Positions 46,601-57,844 of a stretch of DNA of 64,000 bases are shown here, piece after piece. The number at the start of each line of letters is the position of its first letter. The stretch's first letter is position 1. Source of the DNA: Bryopsis sp. KO-2023 (taxonomy: Eukaryota; Chlorophyta; Ulvophyceae; Bryopsidales; Bryopsidaceae); contig BSYQ01000015.1 in assembly GCA_030272585.1 (NCBI GenBank), forward strand, positions 1,240,001 through 1,304,000, read 5' to 3'. Under the pieces are notes generated by a model. The model was not told the DNA's origin. It worked only from the letters and a program-made list of their open reading frames with translations, and ran no database searches. The position numbers and the translations under genes were made by a program.

Positions 46601-49600
46601 ACCGGTTTGTGGGTACTTGATCGTTGAGGGCATCGAAAGCTCGTGGCGGTAGTATACCCCATTGAAATTGGAACAGACGCGTGATCTTTGACAGGATGGG
46701 CGTGTTGCACCTAGTGCTTAAACCCGAGTTTCCAGATGGGGGTTCAACCCCCAGCTGCCACCTATGATTTTCCTTGCCCACTTTTTTTTCCATGCCCCAC
46801 TTTTTTTTGGGCCACTTGGTGGCTCTGGCCACAACACATGCAGTCCCAGTTTTTGGGCTCCACCCCCCACCCTCAAAAAAAAAACCCAGAATTCCCCTTG
46901 GGTTGGGTGCTACTCGTTTTCGTGCTGATTGGGGTTCCCTCTCCTAACCCTGCTCCCTCCAACCACACCGAGTTTGCAAACGTGTGGGAGTGTTTTCGCA
47001 AAAAGGTTCGATTAAGCTCAATTCAGCCTTCATTTGACGTCACCTGGGGGTGGCGGCGCGATCACGTGACCGGTTTGTGGGTACCTGATCGTTGAGGGCA
47101 TCGAAAGCTCGTGGCGGTAGTATACCCCATTGAAATTGGAACAGACGCGTGATCTTTGACAGGATGGGCGTGTTGCACCTAGTGCTTAAACCCGAGTTTC
47201 CAGATGGGGGTTCAACCCCCAGCTGCCACCTATGATTTTCCTTGCCCACTTTTTTTTCTATGCCCCACTTTTTTTTGGGCCACTTGGTGGCTCTGGCCAC
47301 AACACATGCAGTCCCAGTTTTTGGGCTCCACCCCCCACCCTAAAAAAAAACCCAGAATTCCCCTTGGGTTGGGTGCTACTCGTTTTCGTGCTGATTGGGG
47401 TTCCCTCTCCTAACCCTGCTCCCTCCAACCACACCGAGTTTGCAAACGTGTGGGAGTGTTTTCTAAAAACGTTCAATTAAGCTCAATTCAGCCTCCATTT
47501 GACGTCACCTGGGGGTGGCGGCGCGATCACGTGACCGGTTTGTGGGTACTTGATCGTTGAGGGCATCGAAAGCTCGTGGCGGTAGTATACCCCATTGAAA
47601 TTGGAACAGACGCGTGATCTTTGACAGGATGGGCGTGTTGCACCTAGTGCTTAAACCCGAGTTTCCAGATGGGGGTTCAACCCCCAGCTGCCACCTATGA
47701 TTTTCCTTGCCCACTTTTTTTTCCATGCCCCACTTTTTTTTGGGCCACTTGGTGGCTCTGGCCACAACACATGCAGTCCCAGTTTTTGGGCTCCACCCCC
47801 CACCCCCAAGAAAAAAACCCAGAATTCCCCTTGGGTTGGGTGCTACTCGTTTTCGTGCTGATTGGGGTTCCCTCCCCTAACCCTGCTCCCTCCAACCACA
47901 CCGAGTTTGCAAACGTGTGGGAGTGTTTTCAAAAACGTTCAATTAAGCTCAATTCAGCCTCCATTTGACGTCACCTGGGGGTGGCGGCGCGATCACGTGA
48001 CCGGATTGTGGGTACTTGATCGTTGAGGGCATCGAAAGCTCGTGGCGGTAGTATACCCCATTGATATTGGAACAGACGCGTGATCTTTGACAGGATGGGC
48101 GTGTTGCACCTAGTGCTTAAACCCGAGTTTCCAGATGGGGGTTCAATCCCCAGTTGCCACCTATGATTTTCCTTGCCCACTTTTTTTTCTATGCCCCACT
48201 TTTTTTTGGGCCACTTGGTGGCTCTGGCCACAACACATGCAGTCCCAGTTTTTGGGCTCCACCCCCCACCCTCAAAAAAAAAACCCAGAATTCCCCTTGG
48301 GTTGGGTGCTACTCGTTTTCGTGCTGATTGGGGTTCCCTCTCCTAACCCTGCTCCCTCCAACCACACCGAGTTTGCAAACGTGTGGGAGTGTTTTCTAAA
48401 AACGTTCAATTAAGCTCAATTCAGCCTCCATTTGACGTCACCTTGGGGTGGCGGCGCGATCACGTGACCGGTTTGTGGGTACTTGATCGTTGAGGGCATC
48501 GAAAGCTCGTGGCGGTAGTATACCCCATTGAAATTGGAACAGACGCGTGATCTTTGACAGGATGGGCGTGTTGCACCTAGTGCTTAAACCCGAGTTTCCA
48601 GATGGGGGTTCAACCCCCAGCTGCCACCTATGATTTTCCTTGCCCACTTTTTTTTCCATGCCCCACTTTTTTTTGGGCCACTTGGTGGCTCTGGCCACAA
48701 CACATGCAGTCCCAGTTTTTGGGCTCCACCCCCCACCCTAAAAAAAAACCCAGAATTCCCCTTGGGTTGGGTGCTACTCGTTTTCGTGCTGATTGGGGTT
48801 CCCTCTCCTAACCCTGCTCCCTCCAACCACACCGAGTTTGCAAACGTGTGGGAGTGTTTTCTAAAAACGTTCGATTAAGCTCAATTCAGCCTCCATTTGA
48901 CGTCACCTGGGGGTGGCGGCGCGATCACGTGACCGGTTTGTGGGTACCTGATCGTTGAGGGCATCGAAAGCTCGTGGCGGTAGTATACCCCATTGAAATT
49001 GGAACAGACGCGTGATCTTTGACAGGATGGGCGTGTTGCACCTAGTGCTTAAACCCGAGTTTCCAGATGGGGGTTCAACCCCCAGGTGCCACCTATGATT
49101 TTCCTTGCCCACTTTTTTTTCTATGCCCCACTTTTTTTTGGGCCACTTGGTGGCTCTGGCCACAACACATGCAGTCCCAGTTTTTGGGCTCCACCCCCCA
49201 CCCTAAAAAAAAACCCAGAATTCCCCTTGGGTTGGGTGCTACTCGTTTTCGTGCTGATTGGGGTTCCCTCTCCTAACCCTGCTCCCTCCAACCACACCGA
49301 GTTTGCAAACGTGTGGGAGTGTTTTCTAAAAACGTTCAATTAAGCTCAATTCAGCCTCCATTTGACGTCACCTGGGGGTGGCGGCGCGATCACGTGACCG
49401 GTTTGTGGGTACCTGATCGTTGAGGGCATCGAAAGCTCGTGGCGGTAGTATACCCCATTGAAATTGGAACAGACGCGTGATCTTTGACAGGATGGGCGTG
49501 TTGCACTTAGTGCTTAAACCCGAGTTTCCAGATGGGGGTTCAACCCCCAGCTGCCACCTATGATTTTCCTTGCCCACTTTTTTTTCCTTGCCCCACTTTT

Positions 49601-51252
49601 TTTTGGGCCACTTGGTGGCTCAGGCCACAACACATGCAGTCCCAGTTCTTGGGCTCTACCCCCCCCCCCAAAAAAAAAATAGCCAGAATTCCTCTTGGGT
49701 TGGGTGCTACTCGTTTTCGTGCTGATTGGGGTTCCCTCCCCTAACCCTGCTCCCTCCAACTACACCGAGTTTGCAAACGTGTTGGAGTGTTTTCAAAAAC
49801 GTTCAATTAAGCTCAATTCAGCCTCCATTTGACGTCACCTGGGGGTGGCGGCGCGATCACGTGACCGGATTGTGGGTACTTGATCGTTGAGGGCATCGAA
49901 AGCTCGTGGCGGTAGTATACCCCATTGATATTGGAACAGACGCGTGATCTTTGACAGGATGGGCGTGTTGCACCTAGTGCTTAAACCCGAGTTTCCAGAT
50001 GGGGGTTCAACCCCCAGCTGCCACCTATGATTTTCCTTGCCCACTTTTTTTTCTATGCCCCACTTTTTTTTGGGCCACTTGGTGGCTCTGGCCACAACAC
50101 ATGCAGTCCCAGTTTTTGGGCTCCACCCCCCACCCTCAAAAAAAACCCAGAATTCCCCTTGGGTTGGGTGCTACTCGTTTTCGTGCTGATTGGGGTTCCC
50201 TCTCCTAACCCTGCTCCCTCCAACCACACCGAGTTTGCAAACGTGTGGGAGTGTTTTCAAAAACGTTCAATTAAGCTCAATTCAGCCTCCATTTGACGTC
50301 ACCTGGGGGTGGCGGCGCGATCACGTGACCGGATTGTGGGTACTTGATCGTTGAGGGCATCGAAAGCTCGTGGCGGTAGTATACCCCATTGATATTGGAA
50401 CAGATGCGTGATCTTTGACAGGATGGGCGTGTTGCACCTAGTGCTTAAACCCGAGTTTCCAGATGGGGGTTCAACCCCCAGTTGCCACCTATGATTTTCC
50501 TTGCCCACTTTTTTTTCACTTTTTTTTGGGCCAGTTGGTGGGTCAGGCCACAACACATGCAGTCCCAGTTCTTGGGCTCTACCCCCCCCCCCAAAAAAAA
50601 AACCCAGAATTCCCCTTGGGTTGGGTGCTACTCGTTTTCGTGCTGATTGGGGTTCCCTCTCCTAACCCTGCTCCCTCCAACCACACCGAGTTTGCAAACG
50701 TGTGGGAGTGTTTTCTAAAAACGTTCGATTAAGCTCAATTCAGCCTCCATTTGACGTCACCTGGGGGTGGCGGCGCGATCACGTGACCGGATTGTGGGTA
50801 CTTGATCGTTGAGGGCATCGAAAGCTCGTGGCGGTAGTATACCCCATTGAAATTGGAACAGACGCGTGATCTTTGACAGGATGGGCGTGTTGCACTTAGT
50901 GCTTAAACCCGAGTTTCCAGATGGGGGTTCAACCCCCAGCTGCCACCTATGATTTTCCTTGCCCACTTTTTTTTCCTTGCCCCACTTTTTTTTGGGCCAC
51001 TTGGTGGCTCAGGCCACAACACATGCAGTCCCAGTTCTTGGGCTCTACCCCCCCCCCCAAAAAAAAAATAGCCAGAATTCCTCTTGGGTTGGGTGCTACT
51101 CGTTTTCGTGCTGATTGGGGTTCCCTCCCCTAACCCTGCTCCCTGCAACGACACCGAGTTTGCAAACGTGTGGGAGTGTTTTCAAAAACGTTCAATTAAG
51201 CTCAATTCAGCCTCCATTTGACGTCACCTGGGGGTGGCGGCGCGATCACGTG
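37674..51252 (+). repeat. Tandem satellite, about 30 units of ~450-470 bp
   Basis: TGACGTCA occurs once per unit: 37,873, 38,323, 38,797 and so on to 51,219 (30 occurrences). Each unit contains in order TGACGTCA (CRE palindrome); CACGTG 28 bases later; an A-box-like TGGCGGTAGTATACC; consecutive small hairpins (GCAC-CTA-GTGC, AAAC-CCGA-GTTT); a hairpin TGGGGG-TTCAA-CCCCCA containing GGTTCAACCCC, which fits the Pol III B box; one or two T8 tracts; a variable C-run/A-run; and a CT-rich spacer. The functional-looking half is far more conserved than the C/A-run spacer. Units on the right (from 41 kb) are more alike than those on the left. No real protein is encoded; frames in both strands merely repeat. 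Confidence 0.95.
41498..44890. repeat. Higher-order repeat of 1,368 bp (three satellite units)
   Basis: 41,498-42,865 and 42,866-44,233 appear identical, and a third copy starts at 44,234 and runs for about 650 bases. Another three-unit block of ~1,403 bp recurs between 44,702 and 46,105. These mark recent block amplification. Confidence 0.85.
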
Positions 51253-52229
51253 TGTAACCACCAACCACGTCGCCTGGACAGATTAGGTCACCTCCACAGA
51301 AGGAGTGCTGCCACAGAACTGGGACTGTGGCAGCAGTGCAGTATAGATTGTGGTGAAGGAGCAGTCCTGCCACAGCACGGTTTTTTTATAACGATTTGTC
51401 AAGGTTTCTAAGGGCAGTTGGGGTGTAGTTAGACCGTCCATTTGTTAGGTTCAATAAAGGGTTAGTAAGGGTTATTATAGGTCAAAGAGGTAGCTAGGTT
51501 GTAGCTGAAGTCCATTGGGGCTGAAGCTACAGTTTTTGTATTTATAAAGCACCTCCGAACACATTCGATGTAAGACTCTTTTTTGCTTGAGTTTTTGTCT
51601 CCTCCTTTCCGACCTTTGCACACTACCACGTTCAACCACGAGCCCTTAGGCTCTTTTCCGTTCTCCCCACGATCAGTCCCTCCGCAGGGGTGACCTAATA
51701 GGGAGAGACGACGCTATTTGTTGGTTTCGGAGCCTAGGTCGAAAATCTGGCTGAGGGGTCGACCCCACCGTGGTTATCCAAGGAGCTACTCGAGTATCTC
51801 GAATCAAATCGAGATCTAAGGAAGAGATATAGAGAGCTCTTCAAGGAGGAAGGACTACAACCGCCGGAAGAACTGCATTTGGACACAACTGAAAGCTCAA
51901 GCTCGGAGGATTCATCGGGTAGCAGTAGTTCCGCTGGAATCATGGCAGCACCAATGCCATTACCGCCGCCACTGCCGGCAGCTCCCTTGGACAAAATCTC
52001 TCGCTTTGAGACGGTGACTTCCAGGAACTTCAGATATGTTTTCCAAAGAGCACACTTATATGCAGCATTTCCGCAGTTCTGTGCGTGTTTGGTGGATCAT
52101 TATTCACCCGACGGAGCCGGGGAGAATATCCTTCCGATTATCTACGAAGTGTCTCCACACACAGTTGCCAGTTTTGACGCAGCATATCCGCCAGGAACCC
52201 ATGACAGGGGTAGAAGAGATCCTCCGGCT
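51253..52229 (+). mobile_element. LTR retroelement 1, 5' part only (LTR plus start of gag)
   Basis: An LTR begins TGTAACC at 51,253, inside the last satellite unit, and runs to about 51,711. TATA-like TTTATAAAG lies near 51,541. It is followed by a primer-site-like TGGTTTCGGAGCC at 51,722. An internal segment follows with gag-like N-terminal coding sequence (about 51,750-52,229). The rest is displaced by a second element inserted at 52,230. Family: probably Ty3/gypsy, from its likeness to the neighbour. Confidence 0.6.
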
Positions 52230-52793
52230 GTAACCCCAAACCACGTCGCCTCCACCGTTTTCGTCACACTGGTCAAGGCCAGAGTGCTATCGGGTAGAGG
52301 AGGGGTAGTTAGGACAGTCCAGCCACAGTCTGGAAGTAGCAGTCCAGCTGCGGAAATGACGAGGTTGGACGGTCCTAGGGGTAGAGACTAAGGGAAGGGA
52401 TTGAGGGAGGTTAGGAAGATCAGCTAGGCTTGATAGGTTAGGTAGTCCCCATCAGTAGGTGGGATCCTAGGTGATCAGTGGGACTAGGGTGAGTCAGGCG
52501 GCAGCCTATTTAATGGCTGATCTTAGGTTATTGGATATTCTGGGTGAGGCTTTTGTGTTTATTCGAGTTTGGACCTTTATTGATTGTTGTAAGAAAGCTT
52601 GTGTGAAGAGTCCTGAGTAAGGTGCCTTGCAAAGGCCGTGTGATCAACTTCAAGAGGGGCTGTCCCCACTTCCGCCGTTCCCGTTCTGCAGAAACGCCAT
52701 CACCACCGTTAAGTACGGCTGCAGGGGTGACCCCAGCGGTCAAGGTTACCCTATTTGTTGGTTTCGGAGCCAGGTTGCGCACACTTTTGAGCT

Positions 52794-55700
52794 GTGCTGC
52801 AGCAGGCGTGCTACACATTCTGGGAAAACGTGCAGGAAGGCAGTCTGGACGATCAGGAGTTAAAGGCGGCTGGCTTTCGCCTGCGCCTATACCATTGGCA
52901 GGAACGGGAACAGGTTGCAGAGGAAGTAGCTTATAGACCACCCCTGACAATACACCCTGAGTTTATCGGACCCATACCTGCCATATTTGAGGACGAGTGG
53001 GTTGCTGTGTGGTGCCATCGTTTCCGCGCGAAGAGTTTTTGGTGGATATATCAGAGTGTACTCACAGGCCTGTTAACCAAGGAAGAGGGGGACTCACAAA
53101 CTCGTGAGCTGTTCAGTAACGACTTATCTGGTCTTTTCAAGCTAGCCCGAGACAGAGCGCGTGATCACGAGGTCTCACGGCTGTTCTGGGGAGAGCACGA
53201 GGCAGCACGGCTGGGTACAGAGCGAGTGGAAGAACGAGTATCGGAGGAACTGCAAAAAGCCGAGCAGCAGTGGAAAACGAAGTTCCTCAAGGGTCTTGAA
53301 GACGAGTATCACCAAAGAACGGAGGGAGACGCCGAGGGATCACGCCCGGCAAGCAGAAATTCCCCAGATCTGAGTGGCGGCGCAGGCGAAGTTGGAGGAG
53401 TTGGAGAACCTGAGGAAAAACCGGACAGCGAGATCAGTGAAGAGAGCCTTGGTGGCAGCGCGGAGACAGTGCACGACGAGACTGAGCAAGGCAGCGCGAG
53501 CGAGCAGCCCAGGGTTGAGTCGGAGGACGAGGAAAGAGAGAGCCACGAAGACTTTCCCCGTGATTGGGAAGCCGAGGTTGTTGTAGAAGAAGTCGAAGTC
53601 GAACCTGTTGAAGAAGGAGCCTCCGAAGGAGATCTTGTTGGAGCCACTGACCAAGAGGAAGCCGAGGTTGTTGTGGAAGAAGTCGGAGTCGAACCTGTTG
53701 AAGAAGGAGCCTCTGAAGGAGATCTTGTTGGAGCCACTGACCAAGAGGAAGCCGAGGTTGTTGTGGAAGAAGTCGGAGTCGAACCTGTTGAAGAAGGAGC
53801 CTCCGAAGGAGATCTTGTTGGAGCCACTGACCAAGAGGAAGCCGAGGTTGTTGTGGAAGAAGTCGAAGTCGAACCTGTTGAAGAAGGAGCCTCCGAAGGA
53901 GATCTTGTTGGAACCACTGACCAAGAGGAAGCCGAGGTTGTTGTGGAAGAAGTCGGAGACGAACCTGTTGAAGAAGGAGCCTCTGAAGGAGATCTTGTTG
54001 GAGCCACTGACCAAGAGGAAGCCGAGGTTGTTGTGGAAGAAGTCGAAGTCGAACCTGTTGACGAAGGAGCCTCCGAAGGAGATCTTGTTGGAGCCACTGA
54101 CCAAGAGGAAGCCGAGGTTGTTGTGGAAGAAGTCGAAGTCGAACCTGTTGAAGAAGGAGCCTCCGAAGGAGATCTTGTTGGAGCCACTGACCAAGAGGAA
54201 GCCGAGGTTGTTGTGGAAGAAGTCGAAGTCGAACCTGTTGAAGAAGGAGCCTCCGAAGGAGATCTTGTTGGAGCCACTGACCAAGAGGAAGCCGAGGTTG
54301 TTGTGGAAGAAGTCGGAGTCGAACCTGTTGAAGAAGGAGCCTCTGAAGGAGATCTTGTTGGAACCACTGACCACGAGGAAGCCGGTGTTGAACCAGTTGA
54401 GGAAGGAGGAAGTGCGGCCGTTCCAGGGAGTAGCGGAGAGACCAACGGAGCGGGATCAGGCGGAGGAACTGAGTACCACAGCGCCGCTAGTTGGGCGGAA
54501 GGAAGAGCCTATCGTATCGAGCCAGGGTTTCCAGAGGACCCTTCTGAGCCATCGAGTACCACTTCAGACGAGGAAGAGTCCCACGAAGGAGAAGGCGAAA
54601 GAGAGTCGACCTCCAGTTCTGGGGAAGGATCGTTACCCCCAGATCAGCCCCCGCTGAACCCATTTTTTGCCTTTGACGAAGAAGAAGGCGAGAGTGGATC
54701 ATCCTCCAGTGCTGAAGAAGAACCGTTACCGGACCAGCCCCCGCTGAACCCATTTGCCTTTGAGGTTGGACTTCCCTATCTCCAACCACCAGTCCCACCT
54801 GTTCCTCCACCCGTTCCACCTGTACCACCTGGTCCACCACCAGTCCCTCCACCACCTCCTCCACCACACCCACCAGGCGGAGTCGGTGCCATGGCCCACC
54901 CCAGAGGACCTCCAAACAGGCTGATCAACAGTCAGTTAACCGCCTTCACTGGGGCAGAGAAGGAAGATGTGGCCACCTGGATACGGTCATACGAGATTCT
55001 CGCCACAGGCTCAGGGTGGAGTGTACCACCAGCGGTGCCGGACCATGAGGATCAGAGAATTGAGAGACTCGTCCTGTATACGACGGGGAAAGCGCGATCA
55101 TGGGTGGACAATTGGACGGCCAGACACCCTACACATGTGGGAGGGCTGCCGAACCCAGAAAGGACATGGCAGGAGTTACAAATGGGCATGTTGGCAAGGT
55201 TTGGAGTGGCGCCAGCGACGTTGGTGGCCCGTATCTTGGAACGGAAACAAAAGAATGACGAAACTGTGGGGGAATACGCTTCTGCACTCTCCCAGATGCA
55301 GCAACAACTCAATGCGAGTCGAGCCCCAGGCAGTCCCGCCGTGGCCGACGAACTTCTACTGCAATTGTTTAAGAACGGAGTGCGGGAGGATCTTGCCCCC
55401 ATCCTGCTGGGTTTTACAGGAGATACCCTGGATGAAGCAGTGGCAAGAGCCAGACAGATCGAAGAGAGACAAGTGCGGCCGGGGCCAAAGCGAAAGACAA
55501 CGATCAACACACTGGAGGAACTGCAGGACCAAGCAGTGATGGAGCCAGTCCTGGCGGAAGTAAATATTATGGATCAGCGGGTGAACGAACAAATCGAGAA
55601 TTTGAGGAAGGAGGTGCGCGAACACCAAACCACCACGGACTCGCGACTCAGAGGAGTGGAGCAGCATGTGAGAACCTCTGGGCAGCAGTTTGGCGAACTC

Positions 55701-57671
55701 AAAAGTATGATCTCCACTCTATCAGGAATGGTGGCGGATGTGAGACAGCCTAATGTGCCAGAGCCAGGAGGAGGGAACTATGGAAATACTGGGGGTACCG
55801 GAGCAAACCAAGTGCCAATCAATGGAGGCAGAGGGCAAGGGGCCTACAGAGGCAATGGCTGGGGAAATGGAGGAGGCAGAGGACGGGGAACTCGGAACAA
55901 TGGCAATGGAGGAAGAGGCTGGGGAGGAGGGCGTTATGATGTGAACAAAGTCAGATGTTGGCACTGCTCGCGCCTTGGCCATTATGCCAGCCAGTGTCCT
56001 GAACATTTAAACTTCTTCCAGGCGGAAATGGGGGACCACCTGGTGATGGACTTTGAGCAAACGGACCCTGGGGCAACCACCACAGAAGGACCCGAGGAGG
56101 TTCTGGCACCAATCTGGTACTTTGAAATGGATATTGACCACGGAGGCTTGGACGGGGACCAGGGAGGCAGTGGAGGAACCCCCATGGACACGAGCCCAAT
56201 ACCTTCAGAACCTCGAGCAGATGCTGGGGAGGAAATTGTGATGGAGGAACCAAAGAAGGAACCAGAACCCCCACGGGAGCCGGAGGAGAAGACAAAGTCT
56301 GTGCCTGAACCAGAAGATGTGCCGAGGCCACGAGATGAGCCACAAGGATCGAGACCGGTTATGTTACCACCTATGTTATCTCCACCCATGCGGCCACCGT
56401 CCCCACGGAATACCATGACCAAGAAAAAGAAAATGGGGAAAAAGACGGCGGGGGAGCCAAAAGAGAAGAGAATGTTTACGGCGGCAGAGGCCAAAAAGTT
56501 TGTGGAGGGTCTGATGACGGAGGTTCCAGTAGCGAGTCTGTGCCAGCACCACCCGGAGTTGATCGATGCATGGTTGAAGGCACTGAGGGTGCCCATGGCT
56601 AAAGTACCTGCAATCACTACTGTGGAGGGAGTGGGCAAGCCCAGCCCATATGCAGTCACTACCGCCACAGCCAAGATCATGGAGACCAAGGTACCAGGGG
56701 CCATCATTGATACGGGGGCGAGTGCTTGTGTGATATCGGCCCAACTCCTAGCACGGACAGGGTTGACCCACCTGATGGAGGCACCGAAGGGGAGGTACAG
56801 GGATTGCAATGGCGAGACTAGGCAAGCTCTGGGGTACATCCCTGCCCTGCCCATCGCCCTTGGACAATGCAAACAGATCGTACCGTGCCATGTAGTGGAG
56901 AACGAACATCTATCCCTGATCATTGGGACCCCGTGGTTGGTGGATACCGGTACAGAGATCCACTTTGGTTTCAAGCGGCTCACTCCGTGTGTGGCTGGAC
57001 GGCGAGTAGGTCACGTACCCATCGAGTTCCTTCACACAACGACGCCTGAGAGTGCTGCAGTAGTCGCAGTTTACCAAACCCTCCGATCGATCGAAGAAAC
57101 GAGCGCTGCCCCAGAACCGCCAGCAGCCCCCACTGAAAAGCAGCCACAGCAGGATTCAATGACGAGCCAGACGCCACCGGGGGAACGCCGACCAGATGGG
57201 TTTATCCAGCCCTACCTCTACGTTCCTCAACCCCCTCCTCTGTGGGTCACCAAGCGCCAGAAGGCAGTGCTGCAGGAGTGCTGCGCTATTCGGCGGGGAA
57301 AGGGGATGAGTGAGGCGGCGGCCACACATCTGTATCACCAAGAGGCAGAAATACTGGACACCAGGGGGAGGCACCACGGAGGGACAAAGAGGGAGTTCAA
57401 AAAGATCCACGACGAAAGGTTGAGATGCGAGGGAGAACCGAGAAAAAGGGATGCTATCACAAGGGAGTATTTCCGAAGGTGCGACGCTGTGACGAGCGCA
57501 CAGAGGGAGGAGTCGGAGGAGATGTTGGGGCACTTCCGCAGGGAGGCCCAGAGGTGGAGGCCAGTGGAGGGTGGCGAGACTGGGGGGGGGACCTCCACAG
57601 CAGCCGCAGCTGGCGGGGAGGGGAGGAGTGAGCCACCAAGGGTGGTGAGCTACGACTCCTCGGATTTTTAA
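52794..57671 (+). CDS. Retroelement 2: gag-protease part
   Basis: One long open segment of about 1,620 codons. The N-terminal ~250 residues are of unknown type. Next comes an acidic array of nine 30-residue repeats (53,571-54,380), a Ser/Glu-rich and then a proline-rich stretch, a retrotransposon gag domain (about 54,900-55,500), a Gly/Asn/Arg-rich segment, a CCHC zinc knuckle (55,957-56,000) and an aspartic protease with a DTGA site (about 56,690-57,000). The gag part packages the RNA; the protease cuts the polyprotein. The array makes this gag much longer than usual for the family. Confidence 0.85.
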   Translation: MLQQACYTFWENVQEGSLDDQELKAAGFRLRLYHWQEREQVAEEVAYRPPLTIHPEFIGPIPAIFEDEWVAVWCHRFRAKSFWWIYQSVLTGLLTKEEGDSQTRELFSNDLSGLFKLARDRARDHEVSRLFWGEHEAARLGTERVEERVSEELQKAEQQWKTKFLKGLEDEYHQRTEGDAEGSRPASRNSPDLSGGAGEVGGVGEPEEKPDSEISEESLGGSAETVHDETEQGSASEQPRVESEDEERESHEDFPRDWEAEVVVEEVEVEPVEEGASEGDLVGATDQEEAEVVVEEVGVEPVEEGASEGDLVGATDQEEAEVVVEEVGVEPVEEGASEGDLVGATDQEEAEVVVEEVEVEPVEEGASEGDLVGTTDQEEAEVVVEEVGDEPVEEGASEGDLVGATDQEEAEVVVEEVEVEPVDEGASEGDLVGATDQEEAEVVVEEVEVEPVEEGASEGDLVGATDQEEAEVVVEEVEVEPVEEGASEGDLVGATDQEEAEVVVEEVGVEPVEEGASEGDLVGTTDHEEAGVEPVEEGGSAAVPGSSGETNGAGSGGGTEYHSAASWAEGRAYRIEPGFPEDPSEPSSTTSDEEESHEGEGERESTSSSGEGSLPPDQPPLNPFFAFDEEEGESGSSSSAEEEPLPDQPPLNPFAFEVGLPYLQPPVPPVPPPVPPVPPGPPPVPPPPPPPHPPGGVGAMAHPRGPPNRLINSQLTAFTGAEKEDVATWIRSYEILATGSGWSVPPAVPDHEDQRIERLVLYTTGKARSWVDNWTARHPTHVGGLPNPERTWQELQMGMLARFGVAPATLVARILERKQKNDETVGEYASALSQMQQQLNASRAPGSPAVADELLLQLFKNGVREDLAPILLGFTGDTLDEAVARARQIEERQVRPGPKRKTTINTLEELQDQAVMEPVLAEVNIMDQRVNEQIENLRKEVREHQTTTDSRLRGVEQHVRTSGQQFGELKSMISTLSGMVADVRQPNVPEPGGGNYGNTGGTGANQVPINGGRGQGAYRGNGWGNGGGRGRGTRNNGNGGRGWGGGRYDVNKVRCWHCSRLGHYASQCPEHLNFFQAEMGDHLVMDFEQTDPGATTTEGPEEVLAPIWYFEMDIDHGGLDGDQGGSGGTPMDTSPIPSEPRADAGEEIVMEEPKKEPEPPREPEEKTKSVPEPEDVPRPRDEPQGSRPVMLPPMLSPPMRPPSPRNTMTKKKKMGKKTAGEPKEKRMFTAAEAKKFVEGLMTEVPVASLCQHHPELIDAWLKALRVPMAKVPAITTVEGVGKPSPYAVTTATAKIMETKVPGAIIDTGASACVISAQLLARTGLTHLMEAPKGRYRDCNGETRQALGYIPALPIALGQCKQIVPCHVVENEHLSLIIGTPWLVDTGTEIHFGFKRLTPCVAGRRVGHVPIEFLHTTTPESAAVVAVYQTLRSIEETSAAPEPPAAPTEKQPQQDSMTSQTPPGERRPDGFIQPYLYVPQPPPLWVTKRQKAVLQECCAIRRGKGMSEAAATHLYHQEAEILDTRGRHHGGTKREFKKIHDERLRCEGEPRKRDAITREYFRRCDAVTSAQREESEEMLGHFRREAQRWRPVEGGETGGGTSTAAAAGGEGRSEPPRVVSYDSSDF
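53571..54380 (+). repeat. Nine 90-bp repeats inside the gag part
   Basis: GCCGAGGTTGTTGTGGAAGA recurs every 90 bases from 53,571 to 54,291. The coded 30-residue unit is rich in Glu and Val. Units differ at only a few positions, mostly E/G/D exchanges, so amplification is recent. The minus strand and another plus frame are also open here only because of the repeat. Confidence 0.95.
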
Positions 57672-57844
57672 GTGGGCCGGCCACCGACGTCCTTCTTCGG
57701 CGACACCTGAAGGGGTGGCGGAGGTGGTTCGGTCCCACAAAAGGGAATAAAGGGAAAAGGGGAAGAGGGCGGCGTGGCAAGCGTGCGGGTAAACGAGAAC
57801 AGTGGCGTCGAGCAGGCAGGAGGATCAAGGAGCAGGAAGCGAGA

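Noticed and set aside
37877-51154. Some hundred 60-110-codon frames in the satellite
   Set aside because: They recur once per unit on both strands and change with C/A run length, so they are not genes.
37674-51252. CRISPR-like array
   Set aside because: Unit length, lack of short unique spacers and the eukaryotic context exclude it.
37674-51252. 5S rRNA or spliced-leader array
   Set aside because: The unit has a B-box and T tracts but no match to 5S helices or to a splice-donor-bearing leader that I could recognise.
53309-54657. Long antisense and alternate-frame readings over the gag repeats (350-380 codons)
   Set aside because: By-product of a 90-bp repeat without stops in several frames; composition is an artefact of the coding strand.
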